Assembly (NCBI RefSeq): GCF_001014975.1
Contig: NZ_BBXA01000032.1
Span: forward strand, 86,551 to 150,550
Direction: 5' to 3'
From: Novosphingobium sp. MD-1
GTDB lineage: Bacteria; Pseudomonadota; Alphaproteobacteria; Sphingomonadales; Sphingomonadaceae
Length of the DNA: 64,000 bases
Shown here: positions 20,704 through 30,129 of the stretch, one piece after another
Layout of the letters: each line of letters starts with the position of its first letter
Position numbering within the stretch: the first letter of the stretch is position 1
Program-made: the position numbers and the translations under genes
The notes under the pieces: model-generated
The model's database searches: none
What the model was told of the DNA's origin: nothing
What the model saw: only the letters and a program-made list of their open reading frames with translations

Positions 20704-21025
20704 CGTTTTCATCCTTGCTGGTGGCGGGAGCGGCCCCGCTTGAACACGAAGCCCTTATGCCGTGATTCCCGCAATCAGGTCATCCGGATAAACTGGCAGA
20801 AACCGTTCCAAAATCTTGAACAACCCAAACGCTGCCCGAACCACGGCCCGTACAGGGCACGGGCAATCCGGCGTGGAATTGCGCACCTTGCGATTTTCCA
20901 TTATGGGCGCTGCGACGCCCCGGCTTCCGCGATAGGGTCGCTTTTCGCGACTCACCTCGCCACGCCGGGGTTTTTGATTTCCCGCGAAGACCAGAAAACT
21001 TCGCACGCTTGAGGAAGACCCGCCC
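20704..21025. other. Divergent wrbA/purC intergenic region
   Basis: No convincing gene lies in these 322 bases. The region must hold the wrbA and purC promoters. I see GGGCG and CGCCC halves near 20905-20920 that can fold, but no clear -35/-10 pair. Confidence 0.4.
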
Positions 21026-21814
21026 ATGTCCCGTCGCCGCCAGATTTACGAAGGCAAGGCCAAGATTCTCTACGAAGGCCCGGAACCCGGCACGCTGATC
21101 CAGTATTTCAAGGACGATGCCACCGCGTTCAACGCGCAGAAGCGCGGCACGATCAACGGCAAGGGCGTGATCAACAACCGCATCAGCGAATATGTGTTCA
21201 CGCGCCTTTCGCACATCGGCATCCCCACGCACTTCATCCGCCGCCTCAACATGCGCGAACAGCTGGTGCGGCAGGTGGAAATCATCCCGATCGAAGTGGT
21301 GGTGCGCAATGTCGCCGCCGGTTCGATCAGCAAGCGCCTGGGCCTGCCCGAAGGCGAGCCGCTGCCCCACACCCTGCTTGAATACTACTACAAGGACGAT
21401 GCGCTGGGCGATCCGCTGATCGCCGAAGAGCACATCGCCTGCTTCGGCTGGGCCTCGAACGAGGAAATGCAGGACATTTCCTCGATGGCGATCCGCGTGA
21501 ACGATTTCCTGGTAGGCATGTTCGCGGCGATCAACATCCGCCTCGTCGATTTCAAGCTGGAATTCGGCCGCATCTGGGATGGCGACTACAGCCGCGTGAT
21601 CCTGGCGGATGAAATCAGCCCCGACGGTTGCCGCCTGTGGGACATGACCACCGGCGAAAAGCTCGACAAGGACCGTTTCCGCCGCGATCTGGGTGGCGAA
21701 GAAGAAGCCTACCAGGAAGTCGCCCGCCGGCTGGGCCTGCTCGAAAACGACGGCGGTCCGAGCGAGGTGTTCGACCTCGGCGCGCACCGCAGCAAGCTGC
21801 GCAACAAGAAGTAA
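21026..21814 (+). CDS. purC: SAICAR synthetase (phosphoribosylaminoimidazole-succinocarboxamide synthase)
   Basis: This 262-residue protein starts MSRRRQIYEGKAKILYEG and carries the PurC landmarks: DDATAFNAQKRGTINGKGVINN, EVVVRNVAAGSISKRLG and FGRIWDGDYSRVILADEISPDGCRLWD. It joins CAIR with aspartate using ATP in purine synthesis. Length and motifs are complete. purS and purQ lie 7.4 kb further along the same strand, with an M16 peptidase, a phosphatase and a MarR-receptor operon between. The gene is followed by a stable palindrome. Confidence 0.97.
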   Translation: MSRRRQIYEGKAKILYEGPEPGTLIQYFKDDATAFNAQKRGTINGKGVINNRISEYVFTRLSHIGIPTHFIRRLNMREQLVRQVEIIPIEVVVRNVAAGSISKRLGLPEGEPLPHTLLEYYYKDDALGDPLIAEEHIACFGWASNEEMQDISSMAIRVNDFLVGMFAAINIRLVDFKLEFGRIWDGDYSRVILADEISPDGCRLWDMTTGEKLDKDRFRRDLGGEEEAYQEVARRLGLLENDGGPSEVFDLGAHRSKLRNKK

Positions 21815-21820
21815 GGTTGC

Positions 21821-21852
21821 TTCCCCCTTCCCGCTGCTGCGGGAGGGGGGAA
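21821..21852. repeat. REP-like palindrome after purC
   Basis: A 14-bp stem with one G.U pair (21821-21834 with 21839-21852) and loop TGCT. Its CCCGC/GCGGG core and C/G-rich base match the hairpin at 19931-19952. It could also attenuate purC transcripts, but no U-tract follows. Confidence 0.55.
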
Positions 21853-21925
21853 TGCCTGCCCCCGCCATTCCGGCGCACATCCCTCATTGCCCGTTAAGCC
21901 GACTCGCGGCAGGATCGGCGCCGAG

Positions 21926-24778
21926 ATGATGCCGCGCCGTTCCCTGTTCCTGCTGGCCGCCGGCCTGTTGCTTGACGCAACGCCCGCGCTGGCCCATCCT
22001 TCGAGGCACGTCGCCCCCAAGCCCGATTGGGCCTTCCAGCAAAGCGATCTCGCGCCCGAAGCCGGCTATCGCTTCGGCAAGCTGCCCAACGGCATGCGCT
22101 ATGTGATCCGGCGCAACGCCACGCCCGCCGGCACCGCGCTGGTGCGGATGGACGTGGCTACCGGATCGCTGGACGAAGGCCCGCAGGAGCGCGGCTTTGC
22201 CCATTTCGTCGAACACATGGCCTTCAATGGCAGCACCCACGTTCCCGAAGGCGAGATGATCCGCCTGCTCGAACGCAACGGCCTGTCGTTCGGCGCGGAC
22301 ACCAACGCGCAGACCGGGTTCGAACAGACGCTCTACATGCTCGATCTGCCACGCGCCGATCCCGCCCTGCTCGACACCGCGCTGATGCTGATGCGCGAGA
22401 CCGCAAGCGAGCTGACCTTCACGCCCGAAGCCGTGGCGCGCGAACGCGGGGTCGTCCTGTCGGAACTGCGCGACGGGCAAGGTTACCAGCGGGCCAATCT
22501 CGAAGACCAGCTTGCCTTCCTCTACCCCCACGCCACCTATCCCGCCCGGCTGCCGATCGGCACCGTGGCCACGCTCGATGCCGCCACGGCCGATGCGCTG
22601 CGCTCGTTCTGGGCGCGGCACTACGTTCCCGCCAACGCCACGCTGATCGTGATCGGCGATTTCGATGCCAATGCCGTCGAAGCCGCGATCCAGGCCCGCT
22701 TCGCCAGCTGGCAGCCCGCGCCCGTCCCTCCCCGGCCGGACCAGGGCAAGGTCGATCGCGCGCAGAAGGGCAGGACGGAAGTCTGGCTCGATCCGGCGCT
22801 GTCCGAACGCGTCACCGCGTCGCGCCATGGCCCCTGGCTCGACGAACCGGACACGATCGCCAGCCGCCGCACGAATCTGCTGCGCCAGATCGGCTATGGC
22901 GTGATCAACCGGCGCTTCCAGCGGATGAGCCGCAAGGTCGATCCGGCGTTCCGGGGCGCGGGCTTCGGCACCAGCGACGTATTCCGCATCGGGCGCACCA
23001 CCAATCTGGTGGTCGATACGGTGGACGGTGGCTGGCAGCGCGGCCTCGCCGCCGCGACCACGGCCCTGCGGCAGGCACTCGACACGGGCTTCACGCCGGC
23101 GGAGATCGACGAACAGGTCGCCAACATTCGCACCGGCATCGAAAACGCGGCGGCCAGCGCCGATACACGTGGCAACGGCACACTGGTGCAGGCCGCGCTG
23201 GGCCTTGTCCGCGACGAGACGGTGCCCACCGATCCCGCCGGTGCGTTGGCCCGTTTCAACGCCTTCGCGCCGCGGATCACGCCCCGGGCGGTGCTGGCGG
23301 CGCTTAAGCGCGAAGCGCTGCCGCTCGACGATCCGCTGATCCGCTTCCAGGGCCGCACCACGCCATCGGGCGGCGACAAGGCGATACGACAGGCGTGGAA
23401 CACCGCGATCCGAGCGTCAGCCGGCCTGCCCGAAACTGGCCCCTCCGGCGCCTTCGCCTATACCGATTTCGGCACGCCGGGCGCGGTAGTGTCCGACAGC
23501 ACGGAGCCCGCCTTCGGCATCCGCGAGATCCGCTTCGCCAACGGCGTGCGCCTCAACCTCAAGCGCACCTCGCTGGAGACCGACCGCATCCAGGTGCGCC
23601 TGTCGATCGACGGGGGCGAGATGCTCGACACCCGCGACAATCCGCTGGCGACCGAGATGATGGCGATGTTCTCCGCCGGGGGCCTCGGCAAGCACAGCCA
23701 GGACGATCTACAGACACTGCTGGCCGGGCGCTCGGTCGGCGGCGGCGTCGCCACCGGGGGCGATACGTTCTATTCGGGCGTCACCACCACGCGGCGCGAT
23801 CTGGAAGCGCAGCTCCAGTACCTTGCCGCCCAAGTCACCGATCCGGGATACCGCCCCGAAGGCGAGGTGCTCTACCGGCAGAACATCGCCAATTTCTTTG
23901 CGCGCTACCGCGCCACGCCGTCGGCCGCGCTGGCCAACACGCTAGGCGGGCTGCTTTCGGATGACGATCCGCGCTTCACCCTGCAAGCTCCCGCCGCCTA
24001 CCAGAAACTCAGCTTCGCCGACTTGCGCCGCACCGTGTCCGACCGGCTGACGAACGGCGCGATGGAAATCGCGCTGGTCGGCGATTTCGACGAAGCGCAG
24101 GCGATCGCGCTCGTCGCCCGGACCTTCGGTGCTCTGCCGGCGCGCGAAGCCGAATTCCGTGGGTGGGATTTGCAACGCCAGCGCCCCTTCACCACCACGC
24201 GCGGGCTGCGCGTAATCCGGCACCAAGGGCAGGCGAACCAGGCGATCGTGCGTTATGTGTGGCCCACGCGCGACGACCGCGATCCCGACGAGGCCATGGC
24301 TATCGATCTGCTGGACGAGGTGACTGGTATCGAGGTGCTCGACACCGTGCGCGAAAAGCTGGGCAAGTCGTATTCGCCCGGCGCGCAATCCAGCCTTTCT
24401 CACGTGTGGCGTGGCTATGGCACCTTCGCGATCCAGGCGTCGGTCGATGTGGCCGACATCGCCGCCACCCGTGCGGCGCTGGCTGAAACCGTCCGCCAGC
24501 TCACCTCCTCGCCAGTCGATGCCGACGTGCTCCGCCGTGCCCGCGCGCCCATGCTGGAGCGGATCGACAACGCGCTCAAGACCAACGGCGGCTGGATGGC
24601 GCTGGCCGAACGCGCGCAGAGCGAGCCGGAGCGATTCGACCGCTTCCGCAAAGCCAAAGCCCGTCTGGAAGCGCTGACCCCGGCCGACCTGCTGGCCGTG
24701 GCGCGCCGCTATCTGGCGCTGGACAAGGCAGTGCAGGTGCTGGTCCTGCCCGAAGGCGTGGACGCCCCGCCCGCCTAA
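21926..24778 (+). CDS. Exported M16 (pitrilysin-family) zinc peptidase
   Basis: This 950-residue protein has a signal peptide (RRSLFLLAAGLLLDATPALA). The first M16 domain carries the inverted zinc motif HFVEH in FAHFVEHMAFNGS, with ARERGVVLSELRDG supplying the third ligand region. A second, inactive M16 half follows from about residue 530 (NGVRLNLKRTSLETDRIQV). Such two-domain clamshell peptidases degrade short peptides in the periplasm. Tandem ATGs at 21926 and 21929 are both possible starts. It lies 112 bases after purC, with a REP-like hairpin between, so co-transcription is uncertain. Confidence 0.92.
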   Translation: MMPRRSLFLLAAGLLLDATPALAHPSRHVAPKPDWAFQQSDLAPEAGYRFGKLPNGMRYVIRRNATPAGTALVRMDVATGSLDEGPQERGFAHFVEHMAFNGSTHVPEGEMIRLLERNGLSFGADTNAQTGFEQTLYMLDLPRADPALLDTALMLMRETASELTFTPEAVARERGVVLSELRDGQGYQRANLEDQLAFLYPHATYPARLPIGTVATLDAATADALRSFWARHYVPANATLIVIGDFDANAVEAAIQARFASWQPAPVPPRPDQGKVDRAQKGRTEVWLDPALSERVTASRHGPWLDEPDTIASRRTNLLRQIGYGVINRRFQRMSRKVDPAFRGAGFGTSDVFRIGRTTNLVVDTVDGGWQRGLAAATTALRQALDTGFTPAEIDEQVANIRTGIENAAASADTRGNGTLVQAALGLVRDETVPTDPAGALARFNAFAPRITPRAVLAALKREALPLDDPLIRFQGRTTPSGGDKAIRQAWNTAIRASAGLPETGPSGAFAYTDFGTPGAVVSDSTEPAFGIREIRFANGVRLNLKRTSLETDRIQVRLSIDGGEMLDTRDNPLATEMMAMFSAGGLGKHSQDDLQTLLAGRSVGGGVATGGDTFYSGVTTTRRDLEAQLQYLAAQVTDPGYRPEGEVLYRQNIANFFARYRATPSAALANTLGGLLSDDDPRFTLQAPAAYQKLSFADLRRTVSDRLTNGAMEIALVGDFDEAQAIALVARTFGALPAREAEFRGWDLQRQRPFTTTRGLRVIRHQGQANQAIVRYVWPTRDDRDPDEAMAIDLLDEVTGIEVLDTVREKLGKSYSPGAQSSLSHVWRGYGTFAIQASVDVADIAATRAALAETVRQLTSSPVDADVLRRARAPMLERIDNALKTNGGWMALAERAQSEPERFDRFRKAKARLEALTPADLLAVARRYLALDKAVQVLVLPEGVDAPPA

Positions 24779-24855
24779 GCCCCCTCCTGTCACCGACCGG
24801 TCATGCGCCGCGCCTAACGCGCGCGCATCAGGATGCCGCAACAGGAATGACCGCC

Positions 24856-25923
24856 ATGATCCGTTTCCGCACGCTCTCGAGCTTCACCGCGCTGGCGGCC
24901 ATGGCCCTGGCCGCCCCCGCGCTGGCGCAGACCGGCCAGCCCGTCGAGGTCATCCGTACAGCTCCGACCACGGTGGATGTGCGCTGGACCGGGATCAAGG
25001 CGGCCGACGTGTTCCGCGCGGATACGCCCGATACCACCGTCGCCACCGCAACGCCGGTTTCCGCCAACGATCGCGACGGCCATGAAACCGTCACCGTGCC
25101 CGCCGGCGCGCGCGGCTGGTTCCTGGTGCGCGATCGCGCCACCGGCACCGTAACCCGCGCGGTCGAACGCGTCGTGCCGCTCGAACAGGGTTCCAATTTC
25201 CGCGACATCGGCGGCTATCCGGCGGCCGGCGGCAAAACGGTGCGCTGGGGCATGATCTACCGCGCGGGCGCGACCCCGCTTCTGAGCGACGCCGACCTCA
25301 CCACGGTCGGCGCGCTGCGCCTGAACGCGATGGTGGACCTGCGCTCGGACGAGGAACGCCAGCTTGCCCCCACCCGGATCGACGGCGTGCGCTACACCGC
25401 CGTCGGCTACAGCATGAAGCGGCTGATGGCGGCTTCCGGCACCACCCCCACCAACGGCAGCGCGGTCTATCGGGGGATGCCGGTGCTGCTGACCCCGCAA
25501 CTGCGGCTGGTGTTCGACCTGCTCAAGCGCAACGAAGGCCCGATCGAATACAACTGCTCGGCCGGACAGGACCGCACCGGCTTCGTTACCGCGATCGTGC
25601 TGTCCGCGCTCGGCACCCCGCGCGAGGTGATCGTGAAGGACTATCTCGCTTCCACCGCCCTGCGCCGCCCAGAATACGAAATGCCCCGTTTCGATCCGGC
25701 CGCTTTCCCGGATAACTACGCGGCGAAGCTGTTCTCCTATTACCAGTCGAAGCCCGAACTGGCGAAGCCGCAGCCGCTGATGGAAGCGGACGGCACGCCA
25801 TTCCTCCTGGCCGCGCTCGATGAAGTGGAGAAGCGCTGGGGTTCGGTCGATGGCTATCTGAAGCAGGAAATCGGCCTGTCGGACGCCGACATTACCGCGC
25901 TACGCGCCAACTACACAGAATAA
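24856..25923 (+). CDS. Exported tyrosine phosphatase-like protein
   Basis: This 355-residue protein has a signal peptide (ALAAMALAAPALAQ) and an Ig-like N-terminal stretch. The Y_phosphatase3-type domain follows: NFRDIGGYPAAGGKTVRWGMIYRAG and the P-loop NCSAGQDRTG. The loop keeps the nucleophile Cys and the Arg, but has Asn where the classical signature has His. It probably removes phosphate from tyrosine or lipid substrates in the periplasm. The ATG at 24856 has AGGA at the right distance, whereas the ATG at 24847 abuts it. Confidence 0.85.
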   Translation: MIRFRTLSSFTALAAMALAAPALAQTGQPVEVIRTAPTTVDVRWTGIKAADVFRADTPDTTVATATPVSANDRDGHETVTVPAGARGWFLVRDRATGTVTRAVERVVPLEQGSNFRDIGGYPAAGGKTVRWGMIYRAGATPLLSDADLTTVGALRLNAMVDLRSDEERQLAPTRIDGVRYTAVGYSMKRLMAASGTTPTNGSAVYRGMPVLLTPQLRLVFDLLKRNEGPIEYNCSAGQDRTGFVTAIVLSALGTPREVIVKDYLASTALRRPEYEMPRFDPAAFPDNYAAKLFSYYQSKPELAKPQPLMEADGTPFLLAALDEVEKRWGSVDGYLKQEIGLSDADITALRANYTE

Positions 25924-26055
25924 ATGTAATATTATGAGTTAGATGAAAGGCGACACCCCGGCAACTTCCACGGTCCGCCGGCGTGTCGCGCGTTATGGCG
26001 GGTCGCGATCGGTGCGGCAGATTGGCCACACCTTTTCCGTAGTTTGTCTGGCCGC

Positions 26056-26106
26056 CATACAAAACAATTGGCACGCCTACCTCGCACTTGTATGCCTTCC
26101 ATACAA
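26056..26106. promoter_or_regulatory. Probable MarR operator and promoter
   Basis: A perfect inverted repeat TTGTATG-N5-CATACAA spans 26088-26106, and the same CATACAA half also occurs at 26056-26062. TTGGCA at 26068 is 17 bases from TATGCC at 26091, so a weak -35/-10 pair would overlap the operator. It is 37 bases before the MarR-type gene, suggesting autoregulation of the marR-receptor operon. Confidence 0.6.
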
Positions 26107-26143
26107 ACCAGCTGCCACGAGACAGCGCGCAAGGGATTGAAGG

Positions 26144-26662
26144 ATGCCAGGCAGATCCGCCGCCAAAACGGAAGCCATTCCTGATGCCAACCCCGGGACC
26201 GGGCTCTTCGGCGATATCGGCGAGCGCCTTGGCTACCAGTTGCACGCGACCGACGTTCTCGCGATGGACTTGATCCGGGGCATGCTGGCCGAACTGGGCC
26301 TGACTGCCACGCGCGCCACGGCGCTGGCTTACATTCGCACCCATCCTGGATGCCGGCAGGCCGAACTGGGCCGCGCGCTCAGCATCAACCGTGCCAGCGC
26401 GATGGAAGTTGTCAACGCCCTCACCGCACTGGGCGCGGTTGCGCCGCGCCAGCAAGGTGTTTCTCGGCGCGGCGGCATCCACCTGACGCTGCGCGGCGAG
26501 ACGCTCTATGAGGAATTCCGCATGGCATCGCTGCGGGCCGATGCCGTCTCGTTCGGCGGCCTCAGCGAAACCGAGCGGGAAACGCTGCGCGTCCTGCTCG
26601 CCCGGGTGCGGGCCAGCACGCTTGATTTCACTACCAACTCCAACACCAAAGAGGGGATCTGA
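26144..26662 (+). CDS. MarR-family transcriptional regulator
   Basis: This 172-residue protein has a winged-helix MarR core: helix LGYQLHATDVLAMDLIRGML, recognition region CRQAELGRALSINRASAMEVVNALTALGAV and wing SRRGGIHLTLRGETLYEEF. The family usually represses and is released by a small ligand. It ends two bases before the ATG of a TonB-dependent receptor, so the pair is one operon. The palindrome TTGTATG-N5-CATACAA just upstream is a good candidate operator. A receptor-linked MarR would couple uptake to its own ligand; the ligand is unknown. Confidence 0.88.
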   Translation: MPGRSAAKTEAIPDANPGTGLFGDIGERLGYQLHATDVLAMDLIRGMLAELGLTATRATALAYIRTHPGCRQAELGRALSINRASAMEVVNALTALGAVAPRQQGVSRRGGIHLTLRGETLYEEFRMASLRADAVSFGGLSETERETLRVLLARVRASTLDFTTNSNTKEGI

Positions 26663-26664
26663 CA

Positions 26665-28965
26665 ATGCGCAAGGTCGCATGGAAACTGATGACGGGCGCG
26701 GCGCTTCTCGCCACCCCGTTCACCGTACAGGCACAAACTGCCCAGGCATCGGGTGAAGGTCAGTCGGCCGAACCCGCCAGCGATGCCGGTACCAACGACA
26801 TCATCGTCACCGCCCGCCGCACCAACGAACGCCTGCAGGACGTGCCCGTCGCCGTGACGGCGTTCGGCAGCGATGCGCTCGCCGCCCGCAACGTCGACAC
26901 GCTGGACCAGGTCGCGCGCTTCACGCCCAACATCCGTTTCGATGGCGCCGCCGCGCTTTCGGGTGGCAACTACAACGCCACTGTCTTCATCCGCGGCGTG
27001 GGCCAGAACGACTTCGCGATCTTCTCCGATCCGGGCGTCGGCTTCTATGTCGATGACGTGTACTACGCCCGCTCAATCGGCGGCGTTATGGATGCGGTGG
27101 ACATCGCCTCGGTGCAGGTGCTGCGCGGCCCGCAGGGAACGCTGTTCGGCAAGAACACCATCGGCGGCGCCATGGTCATCACCACCGCACGCCCCAAGCT
27201 CGACGTGTTCGAAGGCAAGCTCGAAGCGACCTATGGCAGCTTCGACCGCATCGACGTGAAGGGCGCGGTCAACATCCCGCTGGTCGAAGGCAAGGTGGCG
27301 CTGCGCCTTTCGGGCGCGACGCTCAACCGCGATGGTTATGTGAAGCGGCTCTATGATGGCGGCACGCAGGGCAACCGCAACGCCCAGATGGTGCGCGGCA
27401 CGCTGCGTCTCGCGCCCACCGACACGCTGACGATCGACATCGGCGGAGACTATACCCGCGCGCGCGAAAACTCGGCACCTTCGGATCTGCTGGCGGTGGC
27501 CAACGTCCCCGGCATCACCGGCACGCCGTTCCTCACCAACTACAACCGCTTCGTTGCGCCCACGCTGGGCATCACCGCGCCGAACGGGCAGAACACGCTG
27601 AACGCCAGCTACATCACCGCCAGCCCGTTCGAAACCTGGGCCGGTGGCCCGAACCGCAACGATCTGGACCTGTGGGGCACGCAGGGCACCGTGGCGCTCG
27701 AACTCGGCCAGGTCACGCTGAAGTCGATCACCGCCTACCGCGACATGAAGGCCTACTTCACGCGCGATGGTGACAACACGCCGTTCACCTTCCGCCAGAC
27801 CACCAACCGCGACAAGCAGTGGCAGTTCAGCCAGGAGCTTCAGGCCAGCGGCAAGGTGCTGGACGACAAGCTGAGCTTCGTCGTCGGCGGCTATTACTTC
27901 AAGGAAAAGGGCAGCGACATCGCCACGGCGGACCTCGCCATCGGCCTGTGGCCGCCGCTTGCCGCGACCCCGCCCTATTCGCCGGCGGTGTTCATCCAGA
28001 ACTATACCAACAACCGCAGCATCGCGTTCTACGGTCAGGCCGATTTCGAGATCGTCCCCCGTCTGTCGGTCACGGTCGGCGCGCGCTACACCTCGGACAA
28101 GAAGGTCTTCACCTCGATCAACGTGCGCCAGCGCGACAACGTGAAGTTCGTGGACGTGACCAAGGAAGCCACGTTCAACAAGTTCACGCCGCGTTTCGGC
28201 CTGAACTTCAAGGCCACCGACGACATCCTGCTCTACGCCTCGTTCTCGCGCGGGTTCAAGCAGGGCGGGTTCAACGGCCGTCCGCTCGACAGCGCGGCGG
28301 AAGTGACCCAGTATGCGCCGGAAACGCTCGACACCTATGAAGGCGGCGTGAAGGCCAAGTGGCTGGACGGCGCGCTGACCACCAATCTCGCGGTGTTCCA
28401 TTCGCTGTACAAGAACATCCAGCTGACCGTGAACCAGACGCCGCAGAACTTCGTGGCGAACGCGGCTTCGGGCAAAATCGACGGCTTCGAGCTGGAAACC
28501 GTGATGCGCCCGGCCAACTGGTTCAGCGCCAACCTGGCGGTGGGCTACACCCACGCCCGCTACACCAGCGTCGGCCAGGGCCTTGGCCCGACGCAGGTCC
28601 TGCCGATCACGGTCAACAGCAAGTTCGTGAAGACGCCCGAATGGACCGTTTCGGCCGGCGCCGAAGTCAGCCACGGCTTCAACGACGGATCGGACGCGCG
28701 CCTGCGCGTGGACTACACGATGTACAGCCGCATCTACAACGATGTGGCCAACACGCCGATCATCACGCAGGGGGGCTATGGCCTGCTGAACGCGCGCTTC
28801 AGCTATACCTTCGCCAACGATGCGCTGACGTTCTCGGCGTTCGGCACGAACCTCACCAACACGCTCTATCTGCTGTCGGGCAACGCCTCTTCCGGTTTCG
28901 GCCTGGCCGAAGGCGCCTATGGCCGCCCGCGCGAATGGGGCATCTCGGCCGGATACAAGTTCTGA
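26665..28965 (+). CDS. TonB-dependent receptor (MarR-controlled)
   Basis: This 766-residue outer-membrane receptor has a signal peptide ending near FTVQAQ and a TonB box in TNDIIVTARR. The plug domain has VAVTAFGSDALAARNVDTLDQVARF and VLRGPQGTLFGKNTIGGA. The barrel ends REWGISAGYKF with a terminal Phe. It matches the sphingomonad receptor class used for aromatic or natural-product uptake, but no enzyme gene follows to suggest a ligand. It is the second gene of the marR operon, and a strong hairpin terminator lies 37 bases after the stop. Confidence 0.93.
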   Translation: MRKVAWKLMTGAALLATPFTVQAQTAQASGEGQSAEPASDAGTNDIIVTARRTNERLQDVPVAVTAFGSDALAARNVDTLDQVARFTPNIRFDGAAALSGGNYNATVFIRGVGQNDFAIFSDPGVGFYVDDVYYARSIGGVMDAVDIASVQVLRGPQGTLFGKNTIGGAMVITTARPKLDVFEGKLEATYGSFDRIDVKGAVNIPLVEGKVALRLSGATLNRDGYVKRLYDGGTQGNRNAQMVRGTLRLAPTDTLTIDIGGDYTRARENSAPSDLLAVANVPGITGTPFLTNYNRFVAPTLGITAPNGQNTLNASYITASPFETWAGGPNRNDLDLWGTQGTVALELGQVTLKSITAYRDMKAYFTRDGDNTPFTFRQTTNRDKQWQFSQELQASGKVLDDKLSFVVGGYYFKEKGSDIATADLAIGLWPPLAATPPYSPAVFIQNYTNNRSIAFYGQADFEIVPRLSVTVGARYTSDKKVFTSINVRQRDNVKFVDVTKEATFNKFTPRFGLNFKATDDILLYASFSRGFKQGGFNGRPLDSAAEVTQYAPETLDTYEGGVKAKWLDGALTTNLAVFHSLYKNIQLTVNQTPQNFVANAASGKIDGFELETVMRPANWFSANLAVGYTHARYTSVGQGLGPTQVLPITVNSKFVKTPEWTVSAGAEVSHGFNDGSDARLRVDYTMYSRIYNDVANTPIITQGGYGLLNARFSYTFANDALTFSAFGTNLTNTLYLLSGNASSGFGLAEGAYGRPREWGISAGYKF

Positions 28966-29002
28966 TGGCCTGACGGCTGTCCCACGGGACAACGCCAAGA
29001 AT

Positions 29003-29032
29003 ACGGGTGTCGGCATGATTGCCGGCACCCGT
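29003..29032 (+). terminator. Intrinsic terminator after the TonB receptor
   Basis: A 13-bp stem (29003-29015 with 29020-29032, one G.U pair) around loop TGAT is followed by TTTCTTTG. It ends the marR-receptor operon and separates it from purS. Confidence 0.85.
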
Positions 29033-29167
29033 TTTCTTTGCCCGGACCGCGCACCGCCTGTTTCCGTCCCCACGCACCGCCATCCGGACCTTGCCCTTCG
29101 CGCCGTGCGGGGGCATAGGCGCGGACGAGTCCCAATCCCTCCGTTTGATGCGAAAGGCCCGCCGCCG

Positions 29168-29401
29168 ATGAAGGTCCGCGTTTATGTCAGCCTGAAGAAC
29201 GGCGTGCTCGATCCGCAGGGCCGCGCGATCCATCATGCGCTGGAAGGCCTCGGCTTCTCGGGCGTCAACGATGTCCGCGCCGGCCGCATGATCGAACTCG
29301 ATGTCGACGCAACCGTCACCGACGAAGCGCTCGACGACATGGCGCGCAAGCTGCTCGCCAACATGGTGATCGAGAACTACCGGATCGAAAGGGTCGCCTG
29401 A
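29168..29401 (+). CDS. purS: FGAM synthase subunit PurS
   Basis: This 77-residue protein starts MKVRVYVSLKNGVLDPQG and has the PurS pattern AIHHALEGLGFSGVNDVRAGRMIELD. PurS bridges PurQ and PurL in the three-part formylglycinamidine ribonucleotide synthase used by many non-enteric bacteria. Its stop shares one base with the purQ start (TGATG). purL is not in the window. The small size and overlap are normal for the family. Confidence 0.95.
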   Translation: MKVRVYVSLKNGVLDPQGRAIHHALEGLGFSGVNDVRAGRMIELDVDATVTDEALDDMARKLLANMVIENYRIERVA

Positions 29402-30078
29402 TGTCCTTTACGGCCGCCGTCATCACCTTCCCCGGATCGAACTGCGATCGCGACATGGCGGTCGCCATCGAGGAGATCAGCGGCGGCACCGTCCACCGCG
29501 TGTGGCACGGTGATGCCGATCTGCCCGATGGTCTTGACTTCATCGCCCTGCCCGGCGGTTTTTCCTATGGCGACTATCTGCGCTCCGGTGCGATGGCCGC
29601 GCGGTCGCCGGTGATGCAGGCGGTGGTCCGCGCCGCCGAACGCGGCGTGGCGGTGCTGGGCGTGTGCAACGGCTTCCAGGTGCTGACCGAAGCCGGCCTG
29701 CTGCCCGGCGCGCTGATGCGCAATGCCGGCATCCGCTTCGTCTGCCGCGAAGTGGCGCTGAAAGTCGAAACCAGCCAGTCGCTGTTCACCTCCGGCTACG
29801 ATGCAGGCGAGCGGATTCATATCCCGGTCGCGCATCATGACGGCAATTATTACGCCGATGCCGAAACGCTTGACCGGCTGGAAGGCGAAGGCCGCGTGGC
29901 GTTCCGTTATGCCGAACCGGTCAACGGATCGCAGCGCGATATCGCCGGCGTGCTCAACGATCGGGGCAACGTGCTGGGCATGATGCCTCACCCCGAACGC
30001 ATGATCGAAGCGGCGCAGGGTGGCACGGATGGCCGCGTGCTGTTCGAAAGCGTGGTGCGGGGGCTGGTCACCGCCTGA
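29401..30078 (+). CDS. purQ: FGAM synthase glutamine amidotransferase subunit PurQ
   Basis: This 225-residue class I glutamine amidotransferase has the nucleophile Cys in VLGVCNGFQVLTEAGLLPG and the His-x-Glu pair in MMPHPERMIEAAQ. FPGSNCDRDMAVA marks PurQ specifically. It frees ammonia from glutamine for the PurL active site. It is translationally coupled to purS. The gene converges on the GGDEF-EAL gene, and a 13-base direct repeat lies in the gap. Confidence 0.97.
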   Translation: MSFTAAVITFPGSNCDRDMAVAIEEISGGTVHRVWHGDADLPDGLDFIALPGGFSYGDYLRSGAMAARSPVMQAVVRAAERGVAVLGVCNGFQVLTEAGLLPGALMRNAGIRFVCREVALKVETSQSLFTSGYDAGERIHIPVAHHDGNYYADAETLDRLEGEGRVAFRYAEPVNGSQRDIAGVLNDRGNVLGMMPHPERMIEAAQGGTDGRVLFESVVRGLVTA

Positions 30079-30100
30079 CGGCTGCTCTGGCCGGCTGCCC

Positions 30101-30129
30101 CAAGTCGGCTGGCGCGCAAGTCGGCTGGC
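30101..30129. repeat. Short direct repeat after purQ
   Basis: CAAGTCGGCTGGC occurs twice, at 30101-30113 and 30117-30129, separated by GCG. It sits between converging genes and shows no hairpin, so it is probably slippage rather than a site. Confidence 0.35.

Noticed and set aside
27073..29073. A 666-codon minus-strand frame opposite the MarR-linked TonB receptor.
   Set aside because: It is antisense to a complete receptor and low in complexity.
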